Shown here one piece after another: positions 1 to 5,733 of a stretch of 8,563 nucleotides of DNA. The notes below the pieces were generated by a model. It ran no database searches. It saw nothing but the letters and a program-made list of their open reading frames with translations, and was not told where the DNA came from. The stretch lies in the NCBI GenBank assembly GCA_945787305.1, contig CALZIH010000107.1, positions 1 to 8,563 on the forward strand, in the 5' to 3' direction. Source of the DNA: an uncultured Desulfobulbaceae bacterium. GTDB taxonomy: Bacteria > Desulfobacterota > Desulfobulbia > Desulfobulbales > Desulfobulbaceae. Both the position numbers and the translations under genes were made by a program. Each line of letters begins with the position of its first letter. Position 1 is the stretch's first letter.

Positions 1-81
1 AAAATGAGAACAATAGACATACCTAGTTATGTTGATATAGCGACAAGCCTTGGGGAAAAAGAAGCTCGGCGCAAGTGCTAA
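1..81 (+). other. Open reading frame running in from the left edge (C-terminal tail or remnant)
   Basis: The frame beginning at base 1 is open to a TAA at 79-81 and reads K-M-R-T-I-D-I-P-S-Y-V-D-I-A-T-S-L-G-E-K-E-A-R-R-K-C. It could be the last 26 residues of a gene that starts outside the window, a remnant, or chance. An internal ATG sits at 4-6 without a ribosome binding site that can be seen. I do not recognise the peptide, and no function is assigned. Confidence 0.2.
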
Positions 82-130
82 CCAATGACGTAAAAAAAGG
101 GTCAAAGAAGTGAACGAAAAGGACACAAAA

Positions 131-140
131 AGGGGTCAGA
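131..140 (+). repeat. Left inverted repeat of the transposase unit
   Basis: AGGGGTCAGA is the exact reverse complement of the block at 881-890. Similarity does not extend beyond these 10 bases on either side. The sequence after it (TTTATTATTT) is A/T rich. Confidence 0.6.
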
Positions 141-183
141 TTTATTATTTGCATTCCTGAGCGAAATCTGTTTAGAATGCTGT

Positions 184-879
184 ATGGCAAGACCACTTAG
201 AATTCTACTCCCGAATACCCCCCACCATATTATGCAACGCGGTCACAACCGTCAGACCGTTTTTGTTGCAGATGAAGACTACAGGTATTACCTGGACAAC
301 CTGAGTTTTTTCAAGAAAGAGTTTGGCTGCAAGGTCTATGCATACTGCTTGATGACCAACCATGTCCACCTTGTTGTCGACCCCGGCAATGAAGTTGAAT
401 CTTTGTCTCAATTGATGCGGAGGGTTTCCGGCAGGCAAACACGCTATGTCAATAAGCTCGAAGGCCGGTCCGGCAGTCTGTGGGAGGGGCGGTTTAAATC
501 CAGTGTTGTCTCTACAGTTGACTACTTGCCCGCCTGTTGCAGGTATATCGAATTGAATCCAGTCCGTGCAGGTATGGTGGCAAGTCCAGGTCAGTACAGG
601 TGGTCTAGTTTCCGTAGTAAGGCGGAAGGAATGAAAGACCCTGTTGTCGACTATGATACCTGTTACCTGGCTCTCGGTAGGAGCAAACAAAAGCGCCAGG
701 CAGCCTATGCAGAATATGTTGCCGACACCATAGCGGAAAGTGAGACCAAATTGATAAGAGATGCCCTGCAGAGAGGGCAGTTGACCGGTGGTGAACGTTT
801 TAGAGCTGAAATATCGAGCAGGCTTGGTATTCGAATATCCAATAAAGGGCCGGGAAGGCCGAAAAAGAATACTAAATAG
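184..879 (+). CDS. REP-associated tyrosine transposase (Y1_Tnp / IS200-like, RAYT)
   Basis: This 231-residue protein is a single-strand DNA endonuclease/transposase of the Y1 (HUH) family. RAYT members act on REP palindromes and are usually domesticated, not freely mobile. The HUH pair is visible as H60-V-H62 inside 'MTNHVHLVV'. The likely nucleophile is Y121 in 'RYIELNPVRAG', followed by the family signature 'YRWSSF' (138-143). The N-terminal 'PHHIMQRGHNRQ' is also typical. The tail (about 196-231) has the 'GGERFRAEI...LG' block common in RAYTs and ends in a basic Gly-Arg-Pro-Lys-Lys arm that may touch DNA. The length is normal and the frame intact. The ATG at 184 is the only sensible start, but no clear ribosome binding site precedes it, so expression may be low. 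An antisense frame over the same region is a shadow. Confidence 0.93.
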   Translation: MARPLRILLPNTPHHIMQRGHNRQTVFVADEDYRYYLDNLSFFKKEFGCKVYAYCLMTNHVHLVVDPGNEVESLSQLMRRVSGRQTRYVNKLEGRSGSLWEGRFKSSVVSTVDYLPACCRYIELNPVRAGMVASPGQYRWSSFRSKAEGMKDPVVDYDTCYLALGRSKQKRQAAYAEYVADTIAESETKLIRDALQRGQLTGGERFRAEISSRLGIRISNKGPGRPKKNTK

Positions 880-880
880 G

Positions 881-890
881 TCTGACCCCT
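881..890 (-). repeat. Right inverted repeat of the transposase unit
   Basis: TCTGACCCCT is the exact reverse complement of 131-140. It begins one base after the transposase TAG stop (877-879), so the gene fills almost the whole unit. Confidence 0.6.
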
Positions 891-940
891 TATCGCAAAG
901 CAACAACCCTACAGTCTGCCGCTTCTACTCTTTCAAATTG

Positions 941-969
941 GTGACAAGTTACCTGTAACGATATATCTT
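941..969 (+). promoter_or_regulatory. Possible sigma-70 promoter with an operator-like palindrome in its spacer
   Basis: GTGACA at 941-946 matches the -35 consensus in 5 of 6 bases. TATCTT at 964-969 matches the -10 consensus in 4 of 6, at the optimal 17-base spacing. Transcription would start near 976, giving a leader of about 20 bases before the small gene at 996. The spacer contains an inverted repeat, GTTAC-CT-GTAAC (948-959), where a repressor could block polymerase. Promoter matches of this quality occur by chance, so confidence is modest. Confidence 0.35.
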
Positions 970-995
970 TCAAAATCAAACCAAAGGAAAATTTC

Positions 996-1193
996 ATGAA
1001 ACTCTACTCATTTCTCACTGGACCAGACGATGAAATCTTCTGCAAAAGAGTTACAGAGAGGCTGAACAACGGCTGGGCTTTGCATGGTAATCCCACCATG
1101 TCCTTTGACGGTCAAAAGATAGTTGTCGGCCAAGCAGTAGTCAAAGAAGTGGCAGGGACATTCCATCAGGAAATCGACCTAAAGAAGATGTGA
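996..1193 (+). CDS. Small DUF1737-type protein (65 aa)
   Basis: The 65-residue product reads like a DUF1737 protein: 'MKLYSFLTGPDDEIFCKRVTERLNNGWALHGNPTMSF...' (start only) carries the family's L-T-G-P-D-D block (7-12), the C-K-R-V-T-E-R-L-N-N-G-W helix (16-27) and a later V-G-Q-A-V-V-K strand (44-50). Members are small single-domain cytoplasmic proteins of unknown function, often annotated only as hypothetical. There is no signal peptide or membrane segment. The ATG at 996 has an AAAGGAAA ribosome binding site at 983-990, well spaced. It stands alone: transposase unit upstream, a long non-coding leader downstream. I assign the family from memory of its pattern, without a search. Confidence 0.75.
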   Translation: MKLYSFLTGPDDEIFCKRVTERLNNGWALHGNPTMSFDGQKIVVGQAVVKEVAGTFHQEIDLKKM

Positions 1194-1530
1194 TTTAAAA
1201 ACAGCCTTCTCCCTCATTGAACACAATTTGCAAAGACTGTTGAAGTTCAGGGGACATCTATGATAAGCGAATAAACAGGGCAGAATAAAAATGATAATTA
1301 CCGTATCATTTACCGAGTAGAAAAAAATAAAATTTCTGTTCTTACTGTTCGTCATGGCAGGCAAATATTGCCAGTAGATGAAATCCAGCCATAACCCTGG
1401 GGTCAAGCGGGGCTGGCGGGCACGCGCGTTCACTTGAACACATTAATATTGTCGGTGGCGAGGCTTTTAAAACGCCGACAATATTTGATTTTTTGTACTT
1501 TTCCCCTTGCAAAGTTTTCCAACTCAATGA
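1194..1530. other. Non-coding 337-base leader with several hairpins
   Basis: I see no convincing gene here. It holds an A/T-rich inverted repeat (AAATGATA 1289-1296 / TATCATTT 1304-1311), a short hairpin GGCAA-ATA-TTGCC (1360-1372), a G/C-rich patch with CCAGCC (1385-1390) facing GGCTGG (1411-1416), and a strong terminator-like hairpin at 1445-1485. A 19-codon frame (ATG 1378, TGA 1435) has no ribosome binding site and is probably not translated. The patch at about 1354-1437 differs in composition from the A/T-rich sequence on both sides and could be a dispersed intergenic repeat or a structured RNA leader of the downstream desulfurase gene. No known riboswitch class is recognised. Confidence 0.5.
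1445..1495 (+). terminator. Terminator- or attenuator-like hairpin before the cysteine desulfurase gene
   Basis: AATATTGTCGG (1445-1455) pairs perfectly with CCGACAATATT (1475-1485); a G-U and a G-C pair extend the stem to about 13 bp with a 15-base loop. A T-rich run with six consecutive T follows at 1490-1495. It could end the transcript of the small gene at 996. Lying only about 40 bases before the desulfurase start, it could instead act as an attenuator. A competing shorter helix GGCG (1457-1460) / CGCC (1473-1476) exists within it. Confidence 0.45.
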
Positions 1531-1536
1531 TTGAAC

Positions 1537-2676
1537 ATGAATAAGCCGATTTATCTCGACTATAACGCTACAACCCCTATCGCACCTGAGGTAATAGAAG
1601 CCATGCGACCTTTTATTGAGGAGCATTTTGGCAATCCTTCCAGCAGTCACTGGTTTGGAGCCGAGCCAAAGCGAGCGGTTGAGAAGGCGCGGGAACAGGT
1701 TGCCTATTTGCTGCAGTGTGCATCGGAGGAAATAATTTTTACCAGCGGCGGCACTGAGTCTAACAACCACGCCATTAAAGGAATTGCCTTGGCGATGAAG
1801 GACAGGGGGAACCACATAATAACCTGCGCCATTGAGCATCCGGCTGTTTTGGAGGTGTGTCGAGCCCTGGTTGAATTTGGTTTTGAAACCACCGTCCTGC
1901 CGGTCAACAACGAGGGTCTGGTGAACCCTGATGATGTCAAAACAGCTATTCGGGCTGAGACAGTTCTGATCACGATCATGCATGCCAATAATGAGGTGGG
2001 CACGATTCAACCCATAGCCGAAATCGGTGAAATCGCCAGGAAACATGATATTGTCATGCATACCGATGCCGCCCAGTCCGTCGGCAAAATTCCGACACAG
2101 GTTGATCCTCTCTTTGTGGACCTTTTGTCCATTGCCGGCCATAAGTTGTATGCGCCCAAAGGGGTAGGCGCACTCTATGTCCGGGAGCCTGTAAATCCTG
2201 TACGCTTTTGTCATGGGGCAGGTCAGGAAAGAGGACGTAGGGCCGGTACGGAAAATGTTGCGCTGATTGTCGGTCTTGGCAGGGCCTGTGAATCAGCAGC
2301 TATAAACCTGGAGCAACATAGCGTGGAAATGCGAATGTTGAGAGACAGGCTCTACGATACATTGTTGCACAATGTTCCGGAGCTTAAACGCAATGGACAC
2401 CCGGAGCTGACCCTGCCAAATACATTAAACATTTCTTTTAAGGGAATCGAAGCAGATAAGCTGCTTGAGAAAATTGCCGATACCGTTGCCATCTCAGCCG
2501 GCGCCGCCTGTCATTCAGATACGGTGCATATTTCCCATGTACTAAAAGCAATGGCTGTTGAGGAAGAGTGGGCTAAAGGCACCTTGCGGTTCAGTGTCGG
2601 CAGGATGACCACAACGGAACAAATCGACAGCGCGGCAGAAGTTGTTATAACTGCGGTGAAGAAATTAAGGGGGTAA
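1537..2676 (+). CDS. Cysteine desulfurase / selenocysteine lyase-like PLP enzyme (class V aminotransferase fold)
   Basis: The enzyme removes sulfur (or selenium) from L-cysteine (or selenocysteine), forming an enzyme persulfide and alanine. Numbered from the ATG at 1537 (379 aa), the N-terminal 'YLDYNATTP' block, 'TSGGTESNN' (69-77), the ring-stacking His101 in 'IEHPAV', Asp177 in 'HTDAAQ' and the PLP lysine Lys203 in 'AGHKLYAPKG' are all present. The catalytic cysteine is Cys325 in 'SAGAACHSD', followed by 'HVLKAM' and 'GTLRFSVGR'. 'GAACHSD' resembles mammalian selenocysteine lyase more than the 'SSGSACTS' of IscS. No iscU, nifU or selD lies nearby, so the sulfur or selenium acceptor is unknown. 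An in-frame TTG at 1531 would add two residues; I prefer the ATG, which matches where the family begins. Neither start has a clear Shine-Dalgarno sequence. Confidence 0.92.
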   Translation: MNKPIYLDYNATTPIAPEVIEAMRPFIEEHFGNPSSSHWFGAEPKRAVEKAREQVAYLLQCASEEIIFTSGGTESNNHAIKGIALAMKDRGNHIITCAIEHPAVLEVCRALVEFGFETTVLPVNNEGLVNPDDVKTAIRAETVLITIMHANNEVGTIQPIAEIGEIARKHDIVMHTDAAQSVGKIPTQVDPLFVDLLSIAGHKLYAPKGVGALYVREPVNPVRFCHGAGQERGRRAGTENVALIVGLGRACESAAINLEQHSVEMRMLRDRLYDTLLHNVPELKRNGHPELTLPNTLNISFKGIEADKLLEKIADTVAISAGAACHSDTVHISHVLKAMAVEEEWAKGTLRFSVGRMTTTEQIDSAAEVVITAVKKLRG

Positions 2677-2764
2677 AGAAATCAAGACAGTTGCCTGTAC
2701 CGTGATCCCGGTGTTTTGGTGATCATGTGAAAAAAGACACAGAAGACTTTGAAAGGATCCTGCC

Positions 2765-2791
2765 AATAGTGTACTATTAACCATGATGGTT
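2765..2791. promoter_or_regulatory. Two abutting perfect palindromes upstream of the zinc-ribbon gene
   Basis: AATAGT-GT-ACTATT (2765-2778) is followed without a gap by AACCAT-G-ATGGTT (2779-2791). Each has perfect 6-bp arms. They lie about 77 bases before the start codon at 2868, in an A/T-rich intergenic stretch, where a dimeric regulator could bind. They are too short and have no adjoining T-run close enough to be a standard terminator. Regulator and role are unknown. Confidence 0.35.
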
Positions 2792-2867
2792 GTTATTGTT
2801 ACGTTATTATTTGTCTTTTTTTGTCCATGTTTTTTTCTAAGGAGAAAGACTCTATCGGGAACTGTTC

Positions 2868-3092
2868 ATGTTGCTAAATGATATTGTTAAACAGGCTAGG
2901 GAAAAGCCGACTATCGACTGGGATGCGTATTGCAAATGGAAAATAATCCATACCGGTAGTCTGGGGGAGGTTGATGATGCAGCCCCTTTGGCATGGAAAT
3001 GCTCCTGCGGGGCGGTCAACACCACAGTGGAAGGAGAAAAATATGGGACATGCCAACACTGCGGACTCGTCTTTCTTGCCTTTTCTAAATAG
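2868..3092 (+). CDS. Small four-cysteine zinc-ribbon-like protein, unknown function (74 aa)
   Basis: I do not recognise a named family. The C-terminal half has four cysteines in a ribbon arrangement, Cys45-x-Cys47-x14-Cys62-x2-Cys65, within 'WKCSCGAVN...GTCQHCGLVF', suggesting one bound zinc (or other metal). A fifth cysteine is at 22. The N-terminal part (1-40) is mildly charged and has one W-D-x-Y-C-K-W segment; there is no signal peptide or membrane span. Start choice: the frame opens after a TAA at 2838-2840 and ATG 2868 is its first standard start. The good AAGGAGA at 2839-2845 lies 22 bases upstream, unusually far, so initiation is not textbook. The gene is codirectional with the desulfurase 191 bases earlier, but a shared transcript is uncertain. 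It is convergent with the response regulator gene. Confidence 0.62.
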   Translation: MLLNDIVKQAREKPTIDWDAYCKWKIIHTGSLGEVDDAAPLAWKCSCGAVNTTVEGEKYGTCQHCGLVFLAFSK

Positions 3093-3202
3093 TTTTGGCT
3101 GTTGTTGACGTTTGAACCCATCCTTTATTTGTCATTGCCACAGTAATTTTTTGTGCGTAATGTCTTCATATCCCGTCTGAACCGAGCCTGTTGGGTTGAG
3201 GG

Positions 3203-4540
3203 TTACTGGCTTTGATAGTGGGTCATTTTACGATAGAGTGTTTTACGGCTGATGCCGAGGGCGTCTGCGGTTTTTCTTCGGTTGCCGTTATGGAAATCAA
3301 GCATTTTGAAGATGTGTTTTTTTTCGACGGATTCCAGCGTGATGCTTGCCTCGGAACGCTCTGCCTCAACCACAAGCTCGTGCGGTAGGCAGCGTTTTGT
3401 AATGATGCCGTTTTCTCCCAGAATAATACTGCGCTCAATGACATTGCGCAGTTCCCGTACATTCCCCGGCCAGTCATAGTCCAGGACGCAGTCCATCGCC
3501 CCTTGCACCATTCGATAGGTTGTTCCTTCCGGGCTCAACTTGGTGAGGAAAAAATCAACCAGCAGCGGAAGGTCTTCTTTGCGTTCCTTGAGTGATGGAA
3601 TGGCAATGTTAAAGACATTGATGCGATGGTAAAACGCCTCGTTGAAGCGTCCCGTTTTTACTTCTTCCCCCAGATTGCGGTTGGTGGCAAAGAGAAAACG
3701 GATGTTCACCCTCCGCTCTTCTTTTTCTCCAACCCGTCGGTAGGTCTGGGTTTCCAGCAGGCGCAGCAGGGAGGCCTGCACATCCAGGGAGAGTTCTCCT
3801 ATTTCATCGAGAAACAGGGTGCCTTGGTGGGCATACGAGACGAGCCCTTCCTGGGATTCTCCTGCTCCGGTAAAGGATCCCTTGACATGTCCGAAGAGCT
3901 CGCTTCGGGCCAGTTCCTTTTGCAGGGATGCGCAGTTTTTAATGATCATCGGGTTGCCGGCTCGAGTGGAGCGATTGTGGATGGCGTTGGCCACCACGTC
4001 TTTACCTGCACCTGACTCGCCGGTGATAAGTACCGGAATGTCGGCGGGGGCAACCTTATTGATGAGGAATTGAATATCCCGCACGGCCTTTGAATTGCCG
4101 ATGAATTTCACCGGTCCCTGGTCGTAGCTTGCACTGTGACGAAGCAGCCTGTTCTCAACCGATAGCCGGGAGCGTTGATGAGCCTTCTCAACCAACAGGT
4201 CAAGCCGGTCGAGGTTGAAGGGTTTTGCTATAAAATCATATGCCCCGAGTTTCATAGCCTCGACCGCGGTATCGATGTCACCGTGGCCGGTAATCATGAT
4301 GACTTCCGTACAGGGGCTGGCATCCCGTACCTTGATCAACAGATCCAGATCCGAAGTATCCGGCAGGCGCAGGTCCATAATGATGACATCGAAACTGCGG
4401 CCGCGTACCTTGTCTATAGCTTCGGAAGCGTCGGCTGCTTTTACAATCTCTCGATTTGTCCCGGCGAGTTCTTTCTCCAACAGTCTTCTAATGGACTCCT
4501 CGTCATCAACCACCAAGACGGGATATTTTTCGATATTCAT
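3203..4540 (-). CDS. Sigma-54-dependent response regulator (NtrC/AtoC type: REC-AAA+-Fis HTH)
   Basis: This 445-residue activator should be phosphorylated by the upstream kinase and remodel sigma-54 RNA polymerase at -24/-12 promoters. The receiver (about 6-120) has acidic Asp12-Asp13, phosphoacceptor Asp56 in 'IIMDLRLP', Thr84 and Lys106. The AAA+ domain (about 145-375) has 'ELFGH' (214-218), Walker A 'GESGAGKD' (174-181), Walker B 'GTLFLDEIGE' (240-249), sensor I 'FATNR' (284-288) and the sigma-54 contact loop as Gly-Ser-Phe-Thr-Gly-Ala (221-226), a conservative variant of GAFTGA. 'DWPGNVRELRN' closes it. A Fis-type helix-turn-helix ends the protein (about 406-441, 'NRRKTADALGISRKTLYRKM'). 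All activating residues are intact, so it is predicted to be a true activator. Its ATG overlaps the kinase stop by four bases (ATGA, 4537-4540), with only a weak ribosome site of its own. No convincing terminator was seen between 3093 and 3202. Confidence 0.95.
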   Translation of the reverse strand: MNIEKYPVLVVDDEESIRRLLEKELAGTNREIVKAADASEAIDKVRGRSFDVIIMDLRLPDTSDLDLLIKVRDASPCTEVIMITGHGDIDTAVEAMKLGAYDFIAKPFNLDRLDLLVEKAHQRSRLSVENRLLRHSASYDQGPVKFIGNSKAVRDIQFLINKVAPADIPVLITGESGAGKDVVANAIHNRSTRAGNPMIIKNCASLQKELARSELFGHVKGSFTGAGESQEGLVSYAHQGTLFLDEIGELSLDVQASLLRLLETQTYRRVGEKEERRVNIRFLFATNRNLGEEVKTGRFNEAFYHRINVFNIAIPSLKERKEDLPLLVDFFLTKLSPEGTTYRMVQGAMDCVLDYDWPGNVRELRNVIERSIILGENGIITKRCLPHELVVEAERSEASITLESVEKKHIFKMLDFHNGNRRKTADALGISRKTLYRKMTHYQSQ

Positions 4541-5733
4541 AGGCTGGTTATCTCAGGTATGCGAATTGTGAAAGAACTCCCTTTGCCTTCCTCACTGGTA
4601 ACACTGATTTCTCCGTTATGGTTTTTTACAATTGAGTAACAGGTGGAAAGACCAATGCCCACGCCTTTGCCGACCGGTTTGGTAGTGAAGAAAGGTTCAA
4701 ACAGTTTATCCTGTTGGTCAAGAGGGATTCCGCAACCCGTATCCTTGACAATCAAGACGATTCCACCGGTTTCTTCTCGGTAGGTCTTGATTTGTATGGA
4801 ACCTCCTCCACATGTTGCATCTAAAGCGTTTGTAAAGAGGTTGATGATAACCTGTTTCAACTGTGATTCATCGCCGGTAATCATGGGCAAGTCGTTGGCA
4901 AGATCGGTTTTTAATGTGATGTTGCATTGTTCTTTGAAATGGTGCTGAAGAATAAACAGCGTATCTTCAACACAGCGGTTTACATTGACCGGTTGTAGGC
5001 TTGCAGCAATGGGACGGCTGAACGTGAGCAGGGTTTGAACGATATCTCGGCAGCGCAGGCACTCTTTGATGATGGTGTCTGTGTATTCACTGAAATCATC
5101 GTAGACCTCTGAATCCACCTGGTCATGGATTAGACCCAGCCGGCGCTTCAGTCCTTCGGCAAATCCGTTAATGGCTGTCAGGGGGTTATTTATTTCATGG
5201 GCTACGCCGGCCGCAAGCGTACCGACGGTGGCCATTTTTTCCGCCTGATAAAACTGGTTCTGGTATTCTTTTTCCAGGGTGACATCCCGCTTAAAAAGGA
5301 GCACGTTGCGCTCGCCGGTGGGTTGCGTCTTTAGAGGTGAGGCGAGCAGCTCAAAGTGGCGTTGCTTGTCGCCCATTTTATAAATGCGAAGGGCCTTGGT
5401 GATTTCGTCACGATCCAGTGACTGGAGAACCGGGCATTGGTCACAGGGTGCACTCTTTTGATGAAAGAGTTCATAGCAAAAACGACCTTTCGGCTCTTCA
5501 TCCGGATACCATTTCTTAAAAACATGGTTAACGGACTGGATTTTCAGGTCTTCAGAAAGAACCACCATCAAATCCGTTATGCCGTCCAATAATGCTTGAA
5601 TTTCACGGCGTTTTTTCTCCAGTTCCTGGTTGGAATTTTTCAACTCCTCCACTTTGCGTTGCAGCTCCTGGTAAAATCCCAGCTTGCAATGTTCAATGCC
5701 GATGAGGTCTTCAAGCGTGGTCTGTACGGTCAT
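4537..5733 (-). CDS. Soluble PAS-domain sensor histidine kinase, partner of the adjacent regulator
   Basis: This 398-residue kinase (from ATG 5733) has no membrane segment, so it should sense a cytoplasmic signal. Order: a charged helical, probably coiled-coil region (about 18-48); a PAS domain (about 44-155) with Cys86, Cys97 and Cys100 in 'CYELFHQKSAPCDQCPV'; a HisKA domain with phospho-accepting His179 in 'AAGVAHEINNPL'; and a HATPase domain with the N box 'INLFTNALDA' (297-306), G1 'DTGCGIP' (331-337), 'FEPFFTTK' and G2 'GVGIGLS' (357-363). This is the NtrB/AtoS-like subclass that pairs with NtrC-type regulators. Start choice: GAGGAGG (5741-5747) sits seven bases before ATG 5733; a TTG at 5751 in the same frame would lie upstream of that site and is less likely. 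The ATG shares a base with the dehydrogenase stop (TGATG, 5731-5735). The cysteine motif may bind a metal or read redox state, which is inference. Confidence 0.94.
   Translation of the reverse strand: MTVQTTLEDLIGIEHCKLGFYQELQRKVEELKNSNQELEKKRREIQALLDGITDLMVVLSEDLKIQSVNHVFKKWYPDEEPKGRFCYELFHQKSAPCDQCPVLQSLDRDEITKALRIYKMGDKQRHFELLASPLKTQPTGERNVLLFKRDVTLEKEYQNQFYQAEKMATVGTLAAGVAHEINNPLTAINGFAEGLKRRLGLIHDQVDSEVYDDFSEYTDTIIKECLRCRDIVQTLLTFSRPIAASLQPVNVNRCVEDTLFILQHHFKEQCNITLKTDLANDLPMITGDESQLKQVIINLFTNALDATCGGGSIQIKTYREETGGIVLIVKDTGCGIPLDQQDKLFEPFFTTKPVGKGVGIGLSTCYSIVKNHNGEISVTSEEGKGSSFTIRIPEITSL

Larger units (their letters stand above)
131..890 (+). mobile_element. REP-associated transposase unit bounded by inverted repeats
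   Basis: A perfect 10-bp inverted repeat, AGGGGTCAGA (131-140) and TCTGACCCCT (881-890), brackets the transposase gene; the right copy begins two bases after the ATG frame's stop codon starts its last base. Y1 transposases of the REP-associated (RAYT) group are typically flanked by such short palindromic units, and GGGGTCAGA-type ends are what I would expect for relatives in this bacterial group. A weaker copy of the same block (AAAAAGGGTCA) lies at about 94-104. No target-site duplication is visible, which fits HUH single-strand chemistry. The exact outer boundaries are inferred. Confidence 0.6.

Noticed and set aside
205..906. Long minus-strand frame (233 codons) over the transposase
   Set aside because: It is antisense to a gene with clear Y1 transposase motifs, has no recognisable family features and no ribosome binding site.
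1355..1373. Possible sigma-54 promoter before the desulfurase (TGGCAGGCAAATATTGCCA)
   Set aside because: The GG and GC elements are two bases too far apart for a -24/-12 promoter; the sequence is better described as a short hairpin.
1342..2214. Long minus-strand frame (290 codons) over the desulfurase and its leader
   Set aside because: It runs antisense to a well-supported PLP enzyme and shows low-complexity, non-family composition.
3218..3229. Twelve-base match (GTGGGTCATTTT) to activator site 2 at 7137-7148
   Set aside because: It lies in the last codons of the response regulator, has only one half of the palindrome, and is probably chance.
3626..4639. Plus-strand frames antisense to the response regulator
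   Set aside because: All REC, AAA+ and HTH motifs are on the minus strand; these frames are shadows.
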